Assembly (NCBI GenBank): GCA_015055785.1
Contig: SVHQ01000061.1
Location: 1 to 8,909 of the forward strand
DNA length: 8,909 bases
Direction: 5' to 3'
From: Clostridiales bacterium
GTDB lineage: Bacteria; Bacillota_A; Clostridia; Christensenellales; Borkfalkiaceae
In this document: positions 1 through 7,124 of the stretch, piece by piece
Position numbering within the stretch: the first letter of the stretch is position 1
Layout of the letters: the number at the start of each line of letters is the position of its first letter
Program-made: the position numbers and the translations under genes
Notes under the pieces: generated by a model
Database searches by the model: none
What the model was told of the DNA's origin: nothing
Seen by the model: the letters and a program-made list of their open reading frames with translations, nothing else

Positions 1-5
1 CTTTT

Positions 6-77
6 TTACTCATCTTCATCCAAAACGTCATTTTCTTCCGCACGGCGAATCACCTTCTTTACGCGCTCAATATCCAT
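6..77 (-). other. 23-codon acidic-tailed ORF or gene-tail remnant
   Basis: An ATG-initiated ORF (start 77, TAA at 6-8) encodes MDIERVKKVIRRAEENDVL followed by DEDE. It lies 8 nt beyond the TfoX stop in a different frame, and no good Shine-Dalgarno is visible. The frame stays open a little further upstream, reading KLELLKYP before the ATG, and is bounded by an in-frame TAA inside the TfoX gene. The charged helix and acidic end look like the natural C-terminus of some protein, so this may be the tail of a lost gene fused behind tfoX by a deletion. I do not recognise the family. Confidence 0.3.
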
Positions 78-85
78 TGGATATT

Positions 86-370
86 TCAACAACTCAAGTT
101 TTTAATAAATTCAGTTAATTGCTCGCTATCGTCAACAAAGTCACAAAAAATCATTGGTTTTGCACCGTCATACGGAATAACATATTCTGCGTTCCGCAAT
201 ATTTCTTGTGCTTTTGGGGTAGGTTTTATAAGCAACCTATCGTCATATATCCCACCAAACAAAGCCCCGTTTGCATATAACAGATATTCACCCATCATCT
301 TTTTATAAGTAATATCAATACCGTTTATTTGATTTAAAACAAAGCCCAAATATTCTTTAGTGCTTGCCAT
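86..370 (-). CDS. TfoX N-terminal domain protein (short form)
   Basis: A 94-residue protein of the TfoX/Sxy N-terminal-domain family. The opening MASTKEYLGFVLNQI, the KKMMGEYLLYANG core, GGIYDDRLLIKP and the PYDGAKPM segment are the conserved blocks of the small free-standing versions found in Bacillota. In gamma-proteobacteria TfoX/Sxy is a competence activator. Free-standing homologues elsewhere have no established role, so no function is assigned here. The ATG at 370 is supported by a G-rich Shine-Dalgarno (GGGGGA) about 6 nt upstream. From memory of the family, the domain usually continues with a Pro/Lys-rich tail, whereas this protein stops abruptly at KNLSC. It may therefore have lost about ten residues, and unrelated-looking coding sequence follows in another frame. 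It is the last clear gene of the redox-type group. Confidence 0.8.
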   Translation of the reverse strand: MASTKEYLGFVLNQINGIDITYKKMMGEYLLYANGALFGGIYDDRLLIKPTPKAQEILRNAEYVIPYDGAKPMIFCDFVDDSEQLTEFIKNLSC

Positions 371-383
371 TTCTTATCCCCCG

Positions 384-449
384 TTAATTCTCTAACAACG
401 CTAAAATTTCGTCGGCGCCCAAATCGGGTTTTACTTTAGGCATAACTGC
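384..449 (-). pseudogene. bcp 3'-end remnant
   Basis: Read on the minus strand, this stretch encodes AVMPKVKPDLGADEILALLEN and a TAA. That is nearly the C-terminus of the upstream peroxiredoxin (AVIPKVKPDTNADEILALL). Over 57 bp (393-449 against 2178-2234) I count 47 identical positions, including 25 consecutive identical bases at 393-417 and 2178-2202. Half of the ten mismatches are synonymous third-position changes. The frame has a TAG immediately upstream and no start, so this is a leftover gene end, not a gene. It begins 8 nt after the reductase stop codon and ends 13 nt before the tfoX start. Confidence 0.88.
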
Positions 450-457
450 CTATCCGT

Positions 458-2146
458 CTATTTCTCCATACCGCAGGTATAGCATTGTTTGGACAAGAGT
501 TCTTCGTTTTTAATACTGTTATACAATCTAAAACCGCCTGCAAAATTGTATGTGTCAAAGCCGTTTTGGGTTAAAATACGGGTTGCTAAATAACTGCGAA
601 GTCCACTTTGGCACATTACATAGATTTTCTTCGTTCTATCCAGCTCGTCCAAACGCTCTCTTAAATCGTCCAGCGGAATATTGATAAATCCGTCCGCGCG
701 ACCGCGCATATATTCAAACGGCGTGCGCGTATCAAGCAAAATTACGTCCTTTCTTTCTCTTAACGCAGGGATTTGCTCATAATAAAACTGCCTTACGACC
801 CCGTTTTTGATATTGTCCGCAACAAAACCTGCCATATTGACAGGGTCTTTTGCCGACGAATACGGCGGAGCGTACGCAAGGTCTAAATCCTTCAACTCAT
901 CCGCTTTCATGCCTGCCCGAATGGCGGTTGCAATCACGTCAATGCGTTTATCTACGCCATCGTAACCGACGATTTGCGCGCCCAAAATCTTATAAGTACC
1001 CTTTTCAAAAAGGAGTTTTAAGGTCATTGCCGTTGCGTTCGGATAATACCCAGCATGCGAATTTTGCGTTAAAATCACCTTTTCGTATTCTATACCGCTT
1101 ACTTTGGCTTGCTGTTCGTTAATGCCCGTCGTCGCCACCGTCATATCGAACAGTTTCAACACGGACGAGCCTTGCGAGCCTTGATATTCGCTGTTCAATC
1201 CGCAAATATTATCGGCGGCAATACGACCCTGCTTGTTGGCAGGACCTGCCAAGGAAATAACTACATCTTGCTCGGTGATCAAATGCTTTACCTGCACCGC
1301 ATCCCCCACCGCATAGATATCGGGTAGCGAAGTTTGCATTTTCGCATTGACTTTGATCGCGCCCTTTACGCCAAGCGCTAACCCCGCTTTCTTCGCAAGG
1401 GTGTTCTCGGGCGTAACCCCGACGGAAACCACTACCATGTCCGCGTTGAGTTTATCTCCGCCCGCAAGCTCCAACGATATTTGTTCGCCCTTTACCATCA
1501 ATTTTTCCGTGTTGGTATTGAGTAAAATTGATACGCCGTGATAGCGGAAATTCGCGTGAATAAACGACGCCATATCACAGTCAACCGTCGGCAAAAAATG
1601 ATTGCCACGCTGGATAACCGTCGTTTGAATTCCAAGCTTGACAAGGTTTTCCGCCGTTTCCAAACCAATAAACCCACCGCCAATAATAACGGCAGTTTTC
1701 GGTCGTTTTTGCTCGACAAACGCGCAGATTTTGAGCGTATCTTCTACGGTGCGGAGCGTGAATACTCTTTCGTTTTCGGCGTAAAAATCGGGCAAAATCG
1801 GCTTTGCGCCAGGCGATAAAATCAGCTTATCGTAGTTTTCCGTAAAGCTCGTTCCCGTTTTCAAATCGGTTACGGAAACGGTTTTGTTTTGCGTATCGAT
1901 ATCGGTTACTTCGTGATTGACTTTCGCCGTGATTTTGAAACGGCGGTAAAAGCTTTCAGGCGTTTGTAAGGTCAAATCTGCCTTGTCCGCGATAACACCG
2001 CCGATATAATAGGGCAAACCGCAGTTTGCGTACGAAATAAAGCCCGAACGCTCGAAAATAATAATTTCCGCACGTTCGTCTAATCTTCTTATTCTTGCCG
2101 CCGCCGTTGCACCACCTGCAACCCCGCCTACGATTACGATTTTCAT
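458..2146 (-). CDS. CoA-disulfide/persulfide reductase with C-terminal rhodanese domain (CoADR-RHD)
   Basis: A 562-residue flavoprotein of the pyridine nucleotide-disulfide oxidoreductase class. An N-terminal FAD Rossmann motif (VIVGGVAGG, residues 4-12) is followed by the single redox Cys42 in SYANCGLPYYIGG. The NAD(P)H-binding GGGFIG is at 156-161, the second FAD motif YAVGDA at 278-283, and the family's AYAPPYSSAKDP at 424-435. A rhodanese domain covers about 455-550, with DTRTPFEY and the persulfide-carrying Cys512 in VMCQSGLRS. A C-terminal CxxC (Cys555, Cys558) follows. Characterised fusions of this type reduce CoA-disulfides, CoA-persulfides or related persulfides with NAD(P)H in the cytoplasm; the exact substrate here is inference. 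The start is fixed by a perfect AGGAGG (2153-2158) 6 nt before the ATG. It sits 28 nt after bcp, so a shared thiol/peroxide-stress transcript is likely. Confidence 0.93.
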   Translation of the reverse strand: MKIVIVGGVAGGATAAARIRRLDERAEIIIFERSGFISYANCGLPYYIGGVIADKADLTLQTPESFYRRFKITAKVNHEVTDIDTQNKTVSVTDLKTGTSFTENYDKLILSPGAKPILPDFYAENERVFTLRTVEDTLKICAFVEQKRPKTAVIIGGGFIGLETAENLVKLGIQTTVIQRGNHFLPTVDCDMASFIHANFRYHGVSILLNTNTEKLMVKGEQISLELAGGDKLNADMVVVSVGVTPENTLAKKAGLALGVKGAIKVNAKMQTSLPDIYAVGDAVQVKHLITEQDVVISLAGPANKQGRIAADNICGLNSEYQGSQGSSVLKLFDMTVATTGINEQQAKVSGIEYEKVILTQNSHAGYYPNATAMTLKLLFEKGTYKILGAQIVGYDGVDKRIDVIATAIRAGMKADELKDLDLAYAPPYSSAKDPVNMAGFVADNIKNGVVRQFYYEQIPALRERKDVILLDTRTPFEYMRGRADGFINIPLDDLRERLDELDRTKKIYVMCQSGLRSYLATRILTQNGFDTYNFAGGFRLYNSIKNEELLSKQCYTCGMEK

Positions 2147-2152
2147 AATCAG

Positions 2153-2158
2153 CCTCCT
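2153..2158 (-). promoter_or_regulatory. Consensus ribosome binding site of the reductase gene
   Basis: AGGAGG lies 6 nt upstream of the ATG at 2146. It settles the start and suggests the reductase is translated independently of bcp, unlike the coupled small genes upstream. Confidence 0.85.
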
Positions 2159-2174
2159 ATGCTTGGTTTTTACC

Positions 2175-2627
2175 TTATAACAACGCTAAAATTTCGTCGG
2201 CGTTGGTGTCGGGCTTGACTTTAGGTATAACCGCTTGTATAATGCCCTGCTCGTCAATTAGGAACGTCGTTCTCACAACGCCCATACTCACTTTGCCGTA
2301 CAACTTTTTCTCTTGCCAAACGCCATACGCTTGAATCGCCGAAAGTTCACTATCCGAAAGCAAAACAAACGGCAAATTATACTTGGTCGCAAAATTCAAA
2401 TGCGAATTCTCGCTATCCTTGCTAATGCCGATAACCACCGCGTTTTTGTTTTCGATTTCCTTATTTTTGAGCGCAAACGCACACGCCTGTCTTGTACAAC
2501 CAGGCGTATTGTCTTTCGGGTAAAAATACAAAACCACTTTTTTGCCGAGATACTCGGACAACGAAACCAACTTCCCGTTTTTATCGAGCAACGTAAACTC
2601 AGGCGCTTTCATTCCAACTTCTAACAT
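2175..2627 (-). CDS. bcp: Thioredoxin-dependent thiol peroxidase, Bcp/PrxQ type
   Basis: A 150-residue cytoplasmic peroxiredoxin that reduces hydrogen peroxide and organic hydroperoxides at the expense of thioredoxin. The AhpC/TSA fold is full length. The active-site block YPKDNTPGCT (36-45) holds the peroxidatic Cys44, with a resolving Cys49 five residues later, the atypical 2-Cys arrangement of Bcp/PrxQ. Thr41 and Arg119 (in VVRTTFLID) complete the usual catalytic site. The ATG at 2627 lies 4 nt after the stop of the ribbon-helix-helix gene. Its Shine-Dalgarno (GAGGG) overlaps the end of that gene, which suggests translational coupling. The reductase follows, which fits a peroxide/disulfide-handling operon. 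The 3' end is repeated in diverged form beyond the reductase (384-449). Confidence 0.95.
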   Translation of the reverse strand: MLEVGMKAPEFTLLDKNGKLVSLSEYLGKKVVLYFYPKDNTPGCTRQACAFALKNKEIENKNAVVIGISKDSENSHLNFATKYNLPFVLLSDSELSAIQAYGVWQEKKLYGKVSMGVVRTTFLIDEQGIIQAVIPKVKPDTNADEILALL

Positions 2628-2631
2628 TATT

Positions 2632-2844
2632 TTAACCCTCTTTTTTCATTATTTCGTAGGCTTTTTTAATGAAATCTACTTTCGTCATACCCTTTTCGGT
2701 TAAAAACGCGTTGATTTCTTCAAACAAATCTCTTGGAATCATCGTTTGAAAGTTCGCATTTTTCTCTTTGCGCAATTCTTTATTCTTTTCTTCGTACTTG
2801 CGCCTTGCAACTCTTTTCGACGTATCTTCTTTACGAGTAACCAT
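2632..2844 (-). CDS. Small ribbon-helix-helix-like protein
   Basis: A 70-residue, highly basic protein. Residues 1-28 are rich in Lys, Arg and Glu and probably form a charged helix or disordered arm. The segment NFQTMIPRDLFEEINAFLTEKGMTKVDFIKKAYEIM (about 31-66) has the strand-helix-turn-helix pattern of Arc/MetJ-type ribbon-helix-helix DNA-binding proteins. An AGGA about 8 nt before the ATG supports the start. It lies directly upstream of bcp with a 4-nt gap and could be the operon's autoregulator, but that is inference. Similar small proteins are often of unknown role or belong to plasmid/integrative-element genes. No toxin partner is adjacent. Confidence 0.7.
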   Translation of the reverse strand: MVTRKEDTSKRVARRKYEEKNKELRKEKNANFQTMIPRDLFEEINAFLTEKGMTKVDFIKKAYEIMKKEG

Positions 2845-2891
2845 AACTTGTCCTATCCTATTTAGATTTTGTTAATATAAGTATTTCTCAA

Positions 2892-2913
2892 TCAGAACCA
2901 ATTTCACAACCAA
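2892..2913 (-). repeat. Short direct repeat upstream of the RHH gene
   Basis: On the minus strand TTGGTTGTGA (2904-2913) and TTGGTTCTGA (2892-2901) are tandem 10-bp copies with one mismatch and a 12-bp period, about 50 bp before the RHH-like gene. Ribbon-helix-helix proteins commonly bind such short direct repeats, so this could be its operator. The evidence is weak because the region is A/T-rich and short. Confidence 0.3.
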
Positions 2914-2927
2914 ATTCTAAAAATATT

Positions 2928-3575
2928 TTAAACATGCATCTTGGTTAATAAATCTAAAACTGTTGCTCCTGGCTCAAGACTGATAGCTGTATACTTTTCA
3001 GAAAGCACGACAGGAACTATCTTTCCTTCACTTAGATCACAATCAAATTCATCGACCACTTTAATAGCAAAAGGCAATATTTTACTATAATATTCTACCT
3101 TGCTTTTTTCGGTTTTAAAAACTTCTTTATTGTTTTTATTCGGGAAAGGATACGGTAAATCGAAAACGAATACTTTTCCTTTTTTAGATTTGTAAATAAA
3201 ATCTTGTCCGTAATAAGTTTCCGCCCCAAACGTTGTACTTGATGCAACGCGGTTAAAATCAATGTACTTATCTCTAAAATCATCTGTAACACACATTATA
3301 GTTGAATTTTTAAGATTATTTTTAATCATATCAACAAAATTATATATGTTTCCATTGTTTACTAGTCCAATTATACACAAAGGACGCTTCCCTTTCTCTA
3401 ATAACGCTTGGTTAATATCATATATAACCTTCATCATGCTTGCATATATCCAAGCCGGTTGCCCTGCAATAGATAAGGTTCCATTGATAATCAAAACCAT
3501 ATTTTCAAAGATCGTCAAGTAAGTGTCTTTATTCGACTCTTTTATCGTACGTAAAAGATGAGCTACTGCACGCTG
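2928..3575 (-). pseudogene. 5'-truncated NurA-like nuclease gene
   Basis: The reading frame is open from 3575 to the TAA at 2928-2930. The formal ORF uses a TTG at 3518, but coding-looking sequence (AVAHLLRTIKESNKDTY) extends upstream of it into the end of the helicase gene, so the true N-terminus is missing. Blocks such as VLIINGTLSIAGQPAWIY, TYYGQDFIYKSKKGKVFVFDLP and PVVLSEKYTAISLEPGATVLDLLTK resemble the C-terminal half of NurA-type RNase H-fold nucleases, which pair with HerA ATPases. The family call is from pattern memory and moderate. The position where I would expect the catalytic aspartate of a DGT/DGS motif carries Asn (INGTLS). The stretch is visibly more A/T-rich than its neighbours. 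No convincing ribosome binding site precedes the TTG or the ATG at 3500. Probably a non-functional remnant. Confidence 0.55.
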
Positions 3576-3578
3576 TTA
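3563..3578 (-). other. Probable deletion junction between helicase and NurA-like genes
   Basis: Within these 16 bp the helicase frame ends (TAG at 3563-3565) and the NurA-like frame becomes open (after a TAA at 3576-3578). Each side lacks the complementary half of its gene: the helicase lacks its C-terminal domain and the NurA-like gene lacks its N-terminus. The crossover is inferred to lie here. Confidence 0.55.
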
Positions 3579-4591
3579 AAACGAACTTTCGTCATATCAA
3601 TATTCGTATGGATTCTGATACAACGCACGTTGGTAAGCGCGCCCATTTCAACTGCCGTTTGAATATCTAATTTATGTGCCGTATTCTTAAATATTTCAAG
3701 AATATTCGTGTCGTCTGCTCGTTCGGGTGTAGCCGTTAAGCCCAATATAAATTTCGGCTTAAAATACGCTAAAACTTTTTGATAGGTATCCGCTGTAGCG
3801 TGATGTGCCTCATCAATAATTATGTAATCGAAATCGTCGTCCTTAAACGAGTCCAAATTAAGCGCAACGCTTTGAATACTACCGCAAATCACGTGCGAAT
3901 CATAGTCCTTTACGCTGTCGGCAAATTTGCCAACTGAAACGCCGTTCCATATTGACTTAAAGGTGTTATATGCTTGATTAACAAGCTCCATTGTATGCGC
4001 AACAAATAGCGTGCGTCCACCAACTCTTTTGGCATCCATAACTGCCGTTACAGTTTTACCCGTACCCGTTGCTTGATATAAGAGCGCAATCGTTTCCTTG
4101 CTTCCTCTCATTGCTTGCAAGTTTGTAAGCGCTTCTTGTTGATATTCTCGAAGTTCAAGTTTTCCGCCGTCAAGAGCTTGTCCTCGTTGGGTAGGAAGAT
4201 AATCGTCTATTTCCTTAAATCTACTTTCCGAGCCCAAAAACAAACGTAATTCATCTTTAACCGTGTCGGGCTGCTTTTGCATTTGTCTAACCGTCCATCG
4301 ATAAACGTCCCAACCGAGATGAATCATACTGTTTTGTTTAAGTAAATCGTCTGTGAATTTATCTTTTGAAACAAGTCTTGGATTGTGAGATGCCTCGTCG
4401 TCTATTTCAATAGCGATTCTTTTTGCGCCACTTTCGCAGACAAAATCAGCAAATCTTGCATTTTGATATATGTCAAAGAAAGGGTATTGAGAATATAAAT
4501 ACCCTGCCTTTTCCGCACCGAAAGTATCGGCAAATAAATCTATGAATAAATCCTCTGCTCCGCTACCGGAAATAGACTTCAATTCTGCCAT
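3563..4591 (-). pseudogene. DEAH-box helicase with N-terminal nuclease-like domain, truncated
   Basis: The 342-residue product begins with a DUF559/Vsr-like PD-(D/E)XK-type domain (about 1-110): Asp49 in RFADF, Glu62 and Asp64 in IAIEIDDE, then His69 and GWDVYRWT. A superfamily 2 helicase core follows: LREYQQEAL (147-155), Walker A ATGTGKT (174-180), FVAHTMELVNQA (196-207), DEAH (260-263) and motif III TATPER (286-291). The frame stops at VRFNSVQ. The entire second RecA-like helicase domain (motifs IV-VI) is absent, so it should not work as a helicase, although the nuclease-like part could still fold. The start is good: GAGGAG overlaps the MazG-gene stop, 5 nt before the ATG. The stop lies at the junction with the NurA-like remnant, so a deletion is the simplest explanation. 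Confidence 0.8.
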
Positions 4592-4593
4592 TT

Positions 4594-4914
4594 TTACTCC
4601 TCGATTACCTTTTTCAGTAATATTTTCTTGTCAAATCCACCACGTTTTTCAACCTTTTCAACTCGAACTTTTTCTAAATCTTCGATAGAATATCCACGGG
4701 CTTTCGTTGCCGCATAAATAACTTCCAATAAGTCCGCAAGTTCTTCGAGATTTTTATCCTTATGATATTCTGCAAGTTCTTCATCGAGCTTTTTATCTAT
4801 CATTTCAAGATATTTTTCGTCGGACAAGACCTCTATTTCGCACTGTTTACCAGACCCTTCAATGATTTCGGGTATTTTGTCTCGTGCAAGTTTGTCATAA
4901 ATAATTTCTTTCAT
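4594..4914 (-). CDS. MazG-like nucleoside triphosphate pyrophosphohydrolase
   Basis: A 106-residue all-alpha NTP pyrophosphatase that should hydrolyse (d)NTPs to monophosphates and pyrophosphate. The opening YDKLARDKIPEII is the signature of this free-standing subfamily. The metal-binding acidic helices are visible as DEELAEY (44-50; Glu45, Glu46, Glu49) and LEELADLLEVI (56-66; Glu58, Asp61). The ending RGGFDKKILLKKV is also typical, and the length is normal. The ATG directly follows the stop of the DUF2075 gene with no gap, and the helicase ATG follows 2 nt after its stop, so the three are surely co-transcribed and coupled. Alone it would be a house-cleaning enzyme. Between two nuclease/helicase genes it more likely alters nucleotide pools or removes a signalling or modified nucleotide for that module (inference). 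Confidence 0.9.
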   Translation of the reverse strand: MKEIIYDKLARDKIPEIIEGSGKQCEIEVLSDEKYLEMIDKKLDEELAEYHKDKNLEELADLLEVIYAATKARGYSIEDLEKVRVEKVEKRGGFDKKILLKKVIEE

Positions 4915-7044
4915 TTATATCTCTTCAATTCCTAAACTCTTCAAATATTTATACGTGCCGTTATAATATTCAGGCAAACGTGTGCTATCTTCCCAAAACC
5001 CACTCGGATTTTTATTTCCATTGCCTTCAGGCACACAAATCACCATACCAGCTCTAGCGCGTGTGAGCAAGACACGGTAAGCATTTAACATATACTTCAT
5101 TAAATCTTGCTTACTTTCACTTGTTGGCGTCTGCTCTACCCACTTTGTTTGACCATTAAATCTATAGAAATTCCACTTGCCGTTTTCATATCGCATATCG
5201 GCATCCCAAAGTAAACACGTATAATCAAGTTCTAAACCTTGAACTTGAATTTCCGTTGCCGCATCTTCAAGATAGTTCGACGCTCTTGTGTCAACTTTGT
5301 CCTCTAAAAACCAATGGACCGCATTTTCATCACCTGAAGGTAAAACATGGATACCTAAAGGCTTAAATCTTGCAGATTCTTTTGTTATTAGAACACCTGT
5401 GCGTTCTGTTCCCCTAACTTTATCGTGCAACCACCTTTTTGCTTTTTCCATATCCCTTGTAAGCACAATGGGATACTTGTCCTTAATTCCTTTATACAAG
5501 TCTGCGGCAGTAGGCTCAATTGCAAGCAATGCGTGAACAAACGCAGAGAGTTTTTCTGCTCTATAAGAACGTAAGGAAACTGCAAGGTGTAAATTATCAG
5601 AATATGTAACCTTATCGTTCTTTTCAAGCAACTCGTTCACTTTGCCTTCGGCGTATTCCGCTTCCGTTAATTTCGACGAAATATAAACGTTCCAATGAGG
5701 GAATTTATCATTAAGCGCGTTAATCCACTCAGAAATACCTGCTTCGCCCGTGTTAATTTCTTGACCGCCGCCAACAAGACATATAATCGTTGCCCAATCT
5801 TCACGTTGGTCAAGCGACCAAATCAAAAATGCTGCCTCAGACATAGGAAAATTAGGAACTTTTAATTTATTACCGTACGTTCCGCCTCTTTTAAGATAAT
5901 CCGCAAGTCTTTTATGCGTCCAAGAACGTTGCGCTTCGTCAAAAATCGCAACGTGTTCTACTTCACCGTAGCCAGATTCCGCAAGTTTCACCGCCTTTTC
6001 AGGGTCAATTTCTAAAACGCCGTTTTCAACGGGATTTTTGATTTTCGCAAGCATATTATCGCGATAACGGTGGATAATTTGAATAAACTTGCCAACTTCT
6101 CTACGTGAATCAGAGAGTTTTTTGCTTTCGCTTCTCTCTCGACATTTTTGATAATTATCTTTCGCAAGCGCTTCCGTCAAAACTGCAACCAACGGCCCAT
6201 TACCAGAAAGGTAAACCGCGCCTTCGTCCTCAATAGGTTTTTCTTGGCCTTGATAAGTTTGTCTTACGGCAACGTCAAGCCCAACAAGTGTTTTACCAGC
6301 GCCGGGAACACCTGTTACAAAGCAAATACTTTTTTCTCTGTTTTCTTTGCTCTTTTGTATTACGTCAAGAATATATGCTATCGTTGCGTCGGTAGAAACC
6401 TTGTCCGCCTCGTGTCTTGTAATATCTTCTACCGAATGGCTTTCATAAAGTGTTTTCGCGGCCTCAATAATTGTAGGCGTTGGCGCATATGGGCTGATAA
6501 TCCAATCCGGATTTACTTCAGGTTCGTTTGGATATTTCTCTAAAATTTTTGATATTAAATTTGAAATCCCCGCTTCGCCTGTTACAAGCGGATTAACCAC
6601 CCTATCATCATACACAGACATTCTTATATCAGTAGAAGAATTACGATAATTTGTTGCAACTAAAATCGGAACAATAAGGTTATCCTGGCTAAATTTATGG
6701 AAGTTCTTCAAATCGAGCGCGTAGTCAAGAACTTGGTCGATATCTGCTTCCAAAATCTTTGATTCGCCCACCTTAAATTCCACGCAAAAAACAATTCCTT
6801 CGAGAAGCAAAACAACGTCTATTCTCTTACCAAGTCGAGGAATATCATATTCAAATATAACTTGTCCGTTTTTATCCGCATAATTTGATAAAACACCCTT
6901 TATGATAGATATTTCAGACCTCCACGCTTCTCTCGTAGTCGTAAGCGCATCACCGTGATAATTATCACACAACGCACCAAATATTGAATTTTCATCAGCG
7001 TTAATGAATTTTTCAAAACTGCTGTTATATAAACAACGACTCAT
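4915..7044 (-). CDS. PD-(D/E)XK nuclease fused to Schlafen-group-3 (DUF2075) helicase
   Basis: A 709-residue two-part protein. Residues about 40-135 form a PD-(D/E)XK-type nuclease: Glu65, Asp76 in RIDVVLL, and Glu89-x-Lys91 in CVEFK. A DUF2075/Schlafen-group-3 superfamily 1 helicase core follows: Walker A GVPGAGKT (245-252), Walker B AIFDEAQ (366-372), motif III LVGGGQEIN (423-431), motif V-like TEIQVQGLE (597-605) and motif VI AYRVLLTRAR (655-664). All key residues are present, so an active DNA- or RNA-acting ATPase/nuclease is expected in the cytoplasm. It is the first gene of a packed cassette with the MazG-like and DEAH-helicase genes. Proteins of this family occur often in defence islands, but I cannot match the set to a named system. 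The Shine-Dalgarno AAAGGAG (7061-7067) lies an unusual 16 nt from the ATG, and no better in-frame start exists because a TAG intervenes. Confidence 0.9.
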   Translation of the reverse strand: MSRCLYNSSFEKFINADENSIFGALCDNYHGDALTTTREAWRSEISIIKGVLSNYADKNGQVIFEYDIPRLGKRIDVVLLLEGIVFCVEFKVGESKILEADIDQVLDYALDLKNFHKFSQDNLIVPILVATNYRNSSTDIRMSVYDDRVVNPLVTGEAGISNLISKILEKYPNEPEVNPDWIISPYAPTPTIIEAAKTLYESHSVEDITRHEADKVSTDATIAYILDVIQKSKENREKSICFVTGVPGAGKTLVGLDVAVRQTYQGQEKPIEDEGAVYLSGNGPLVAVLTEALAKDNYQKCRERSESKKLSDSRREVGKFIQIIHRYRDNMLAKIKNPVENGVLEIDPEKAVKLAESGYGEVEHVAIFDEAQRSWTHKRLADYLKRGGTYGNKLKVPNFPMSEAAFLIWSLDQREDWATIICLVGGGQEINTGEAGISEWINALNDKFPHWNVYISSKLTEAEYAEGKVNELLEKNDKVTYSDNLHLAVSLRSYRAEKLSAFVHALLAIEPTAADLYKGIKDKYPIVLTRDMEKAKRWLHDKVRGTERTGVLITKESARFKPLGIHVLPSGDENAVHWFLEDKVDTRASNYLEDAATEIQVQGLELDYTCLLWDADMRYENGKWNFYRFNGQTKWVEQTPTSESKQDLMKYMLNAYRVLLTRARAGMVICVPEGNGNKNPSGFWEDSTRLPEYYNGTYKYLKSLGIEEI

Positions 7045-7069
7045 AACAAATAACTATTTTCTCCTTTCT

Positions 7070-7094
7070 TGCTAAAATCATGTTGATTTTAGCA
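7070..7094 (-). promoter_or_regulatory. Perfect 11-bp inverted repeat before the DUF2075 cassette
   Basis: The arms TGCTAAAATCA and TGATTTTAGCA flank a 3-nt centre. The left arm (minus strand) contains TGCTAAAAT, which matches an extended -10 promoter element, although no good -35 is seen. The repeat ends 2 nt before the purine-rich Shine-Dalgarno region. It could be an operator over the promoter or an RNA hairpin near the ribosome binding site. There is no T-tract, so it is not an ordinary terminator. Confidence 0.5.
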
Positions 7095-7097
7095 CAG

Positions 7098-7124
7098 TAA
7101 ATATGACAATCTTCGTCATATTTA
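7098..7124. promoter_or_regulatory. 10-bp inverted repeat between hipT and the DUF2075 cassette
   Basis: TAAATATGAC and GTCATATTTA form a perfect 10-bp stem with a 7-nt centre, 15 nt beyond the hipT stop. On the minus strand no T-run follows, so it is a poor terminator for hipBST. On the plus strand a T-rich stretch does follow, but no plus-strand gene ends here. A protein-binding site or a weak transcript-end hairpin is possible. Confidence 0.4.

Noticed and set aside
850..1819. Several plus-strand ORFs of 64-93 codons opposite the reductase gene
   Set aside because: They are antisense shadows of a strongly conserved gene, with unstructured compositions and no ribosome binding sites.
2928..3518. 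PIWI/Argonaute C-terminal domain
   Set aside because: The fold class may be similar, but the YYGQDFIYKSKKGKVFVFDLP block and the ending fit a NurA-like protein better and no PIWI catalytic pattern is seen.
2928..4591. One helicase-nuclease protein made by programmed frameshifting
   Set aside because: Both halves lack essential parts of their families and no slippery sequence with a fitting structure is visible at the junction. A deletion explains it better.
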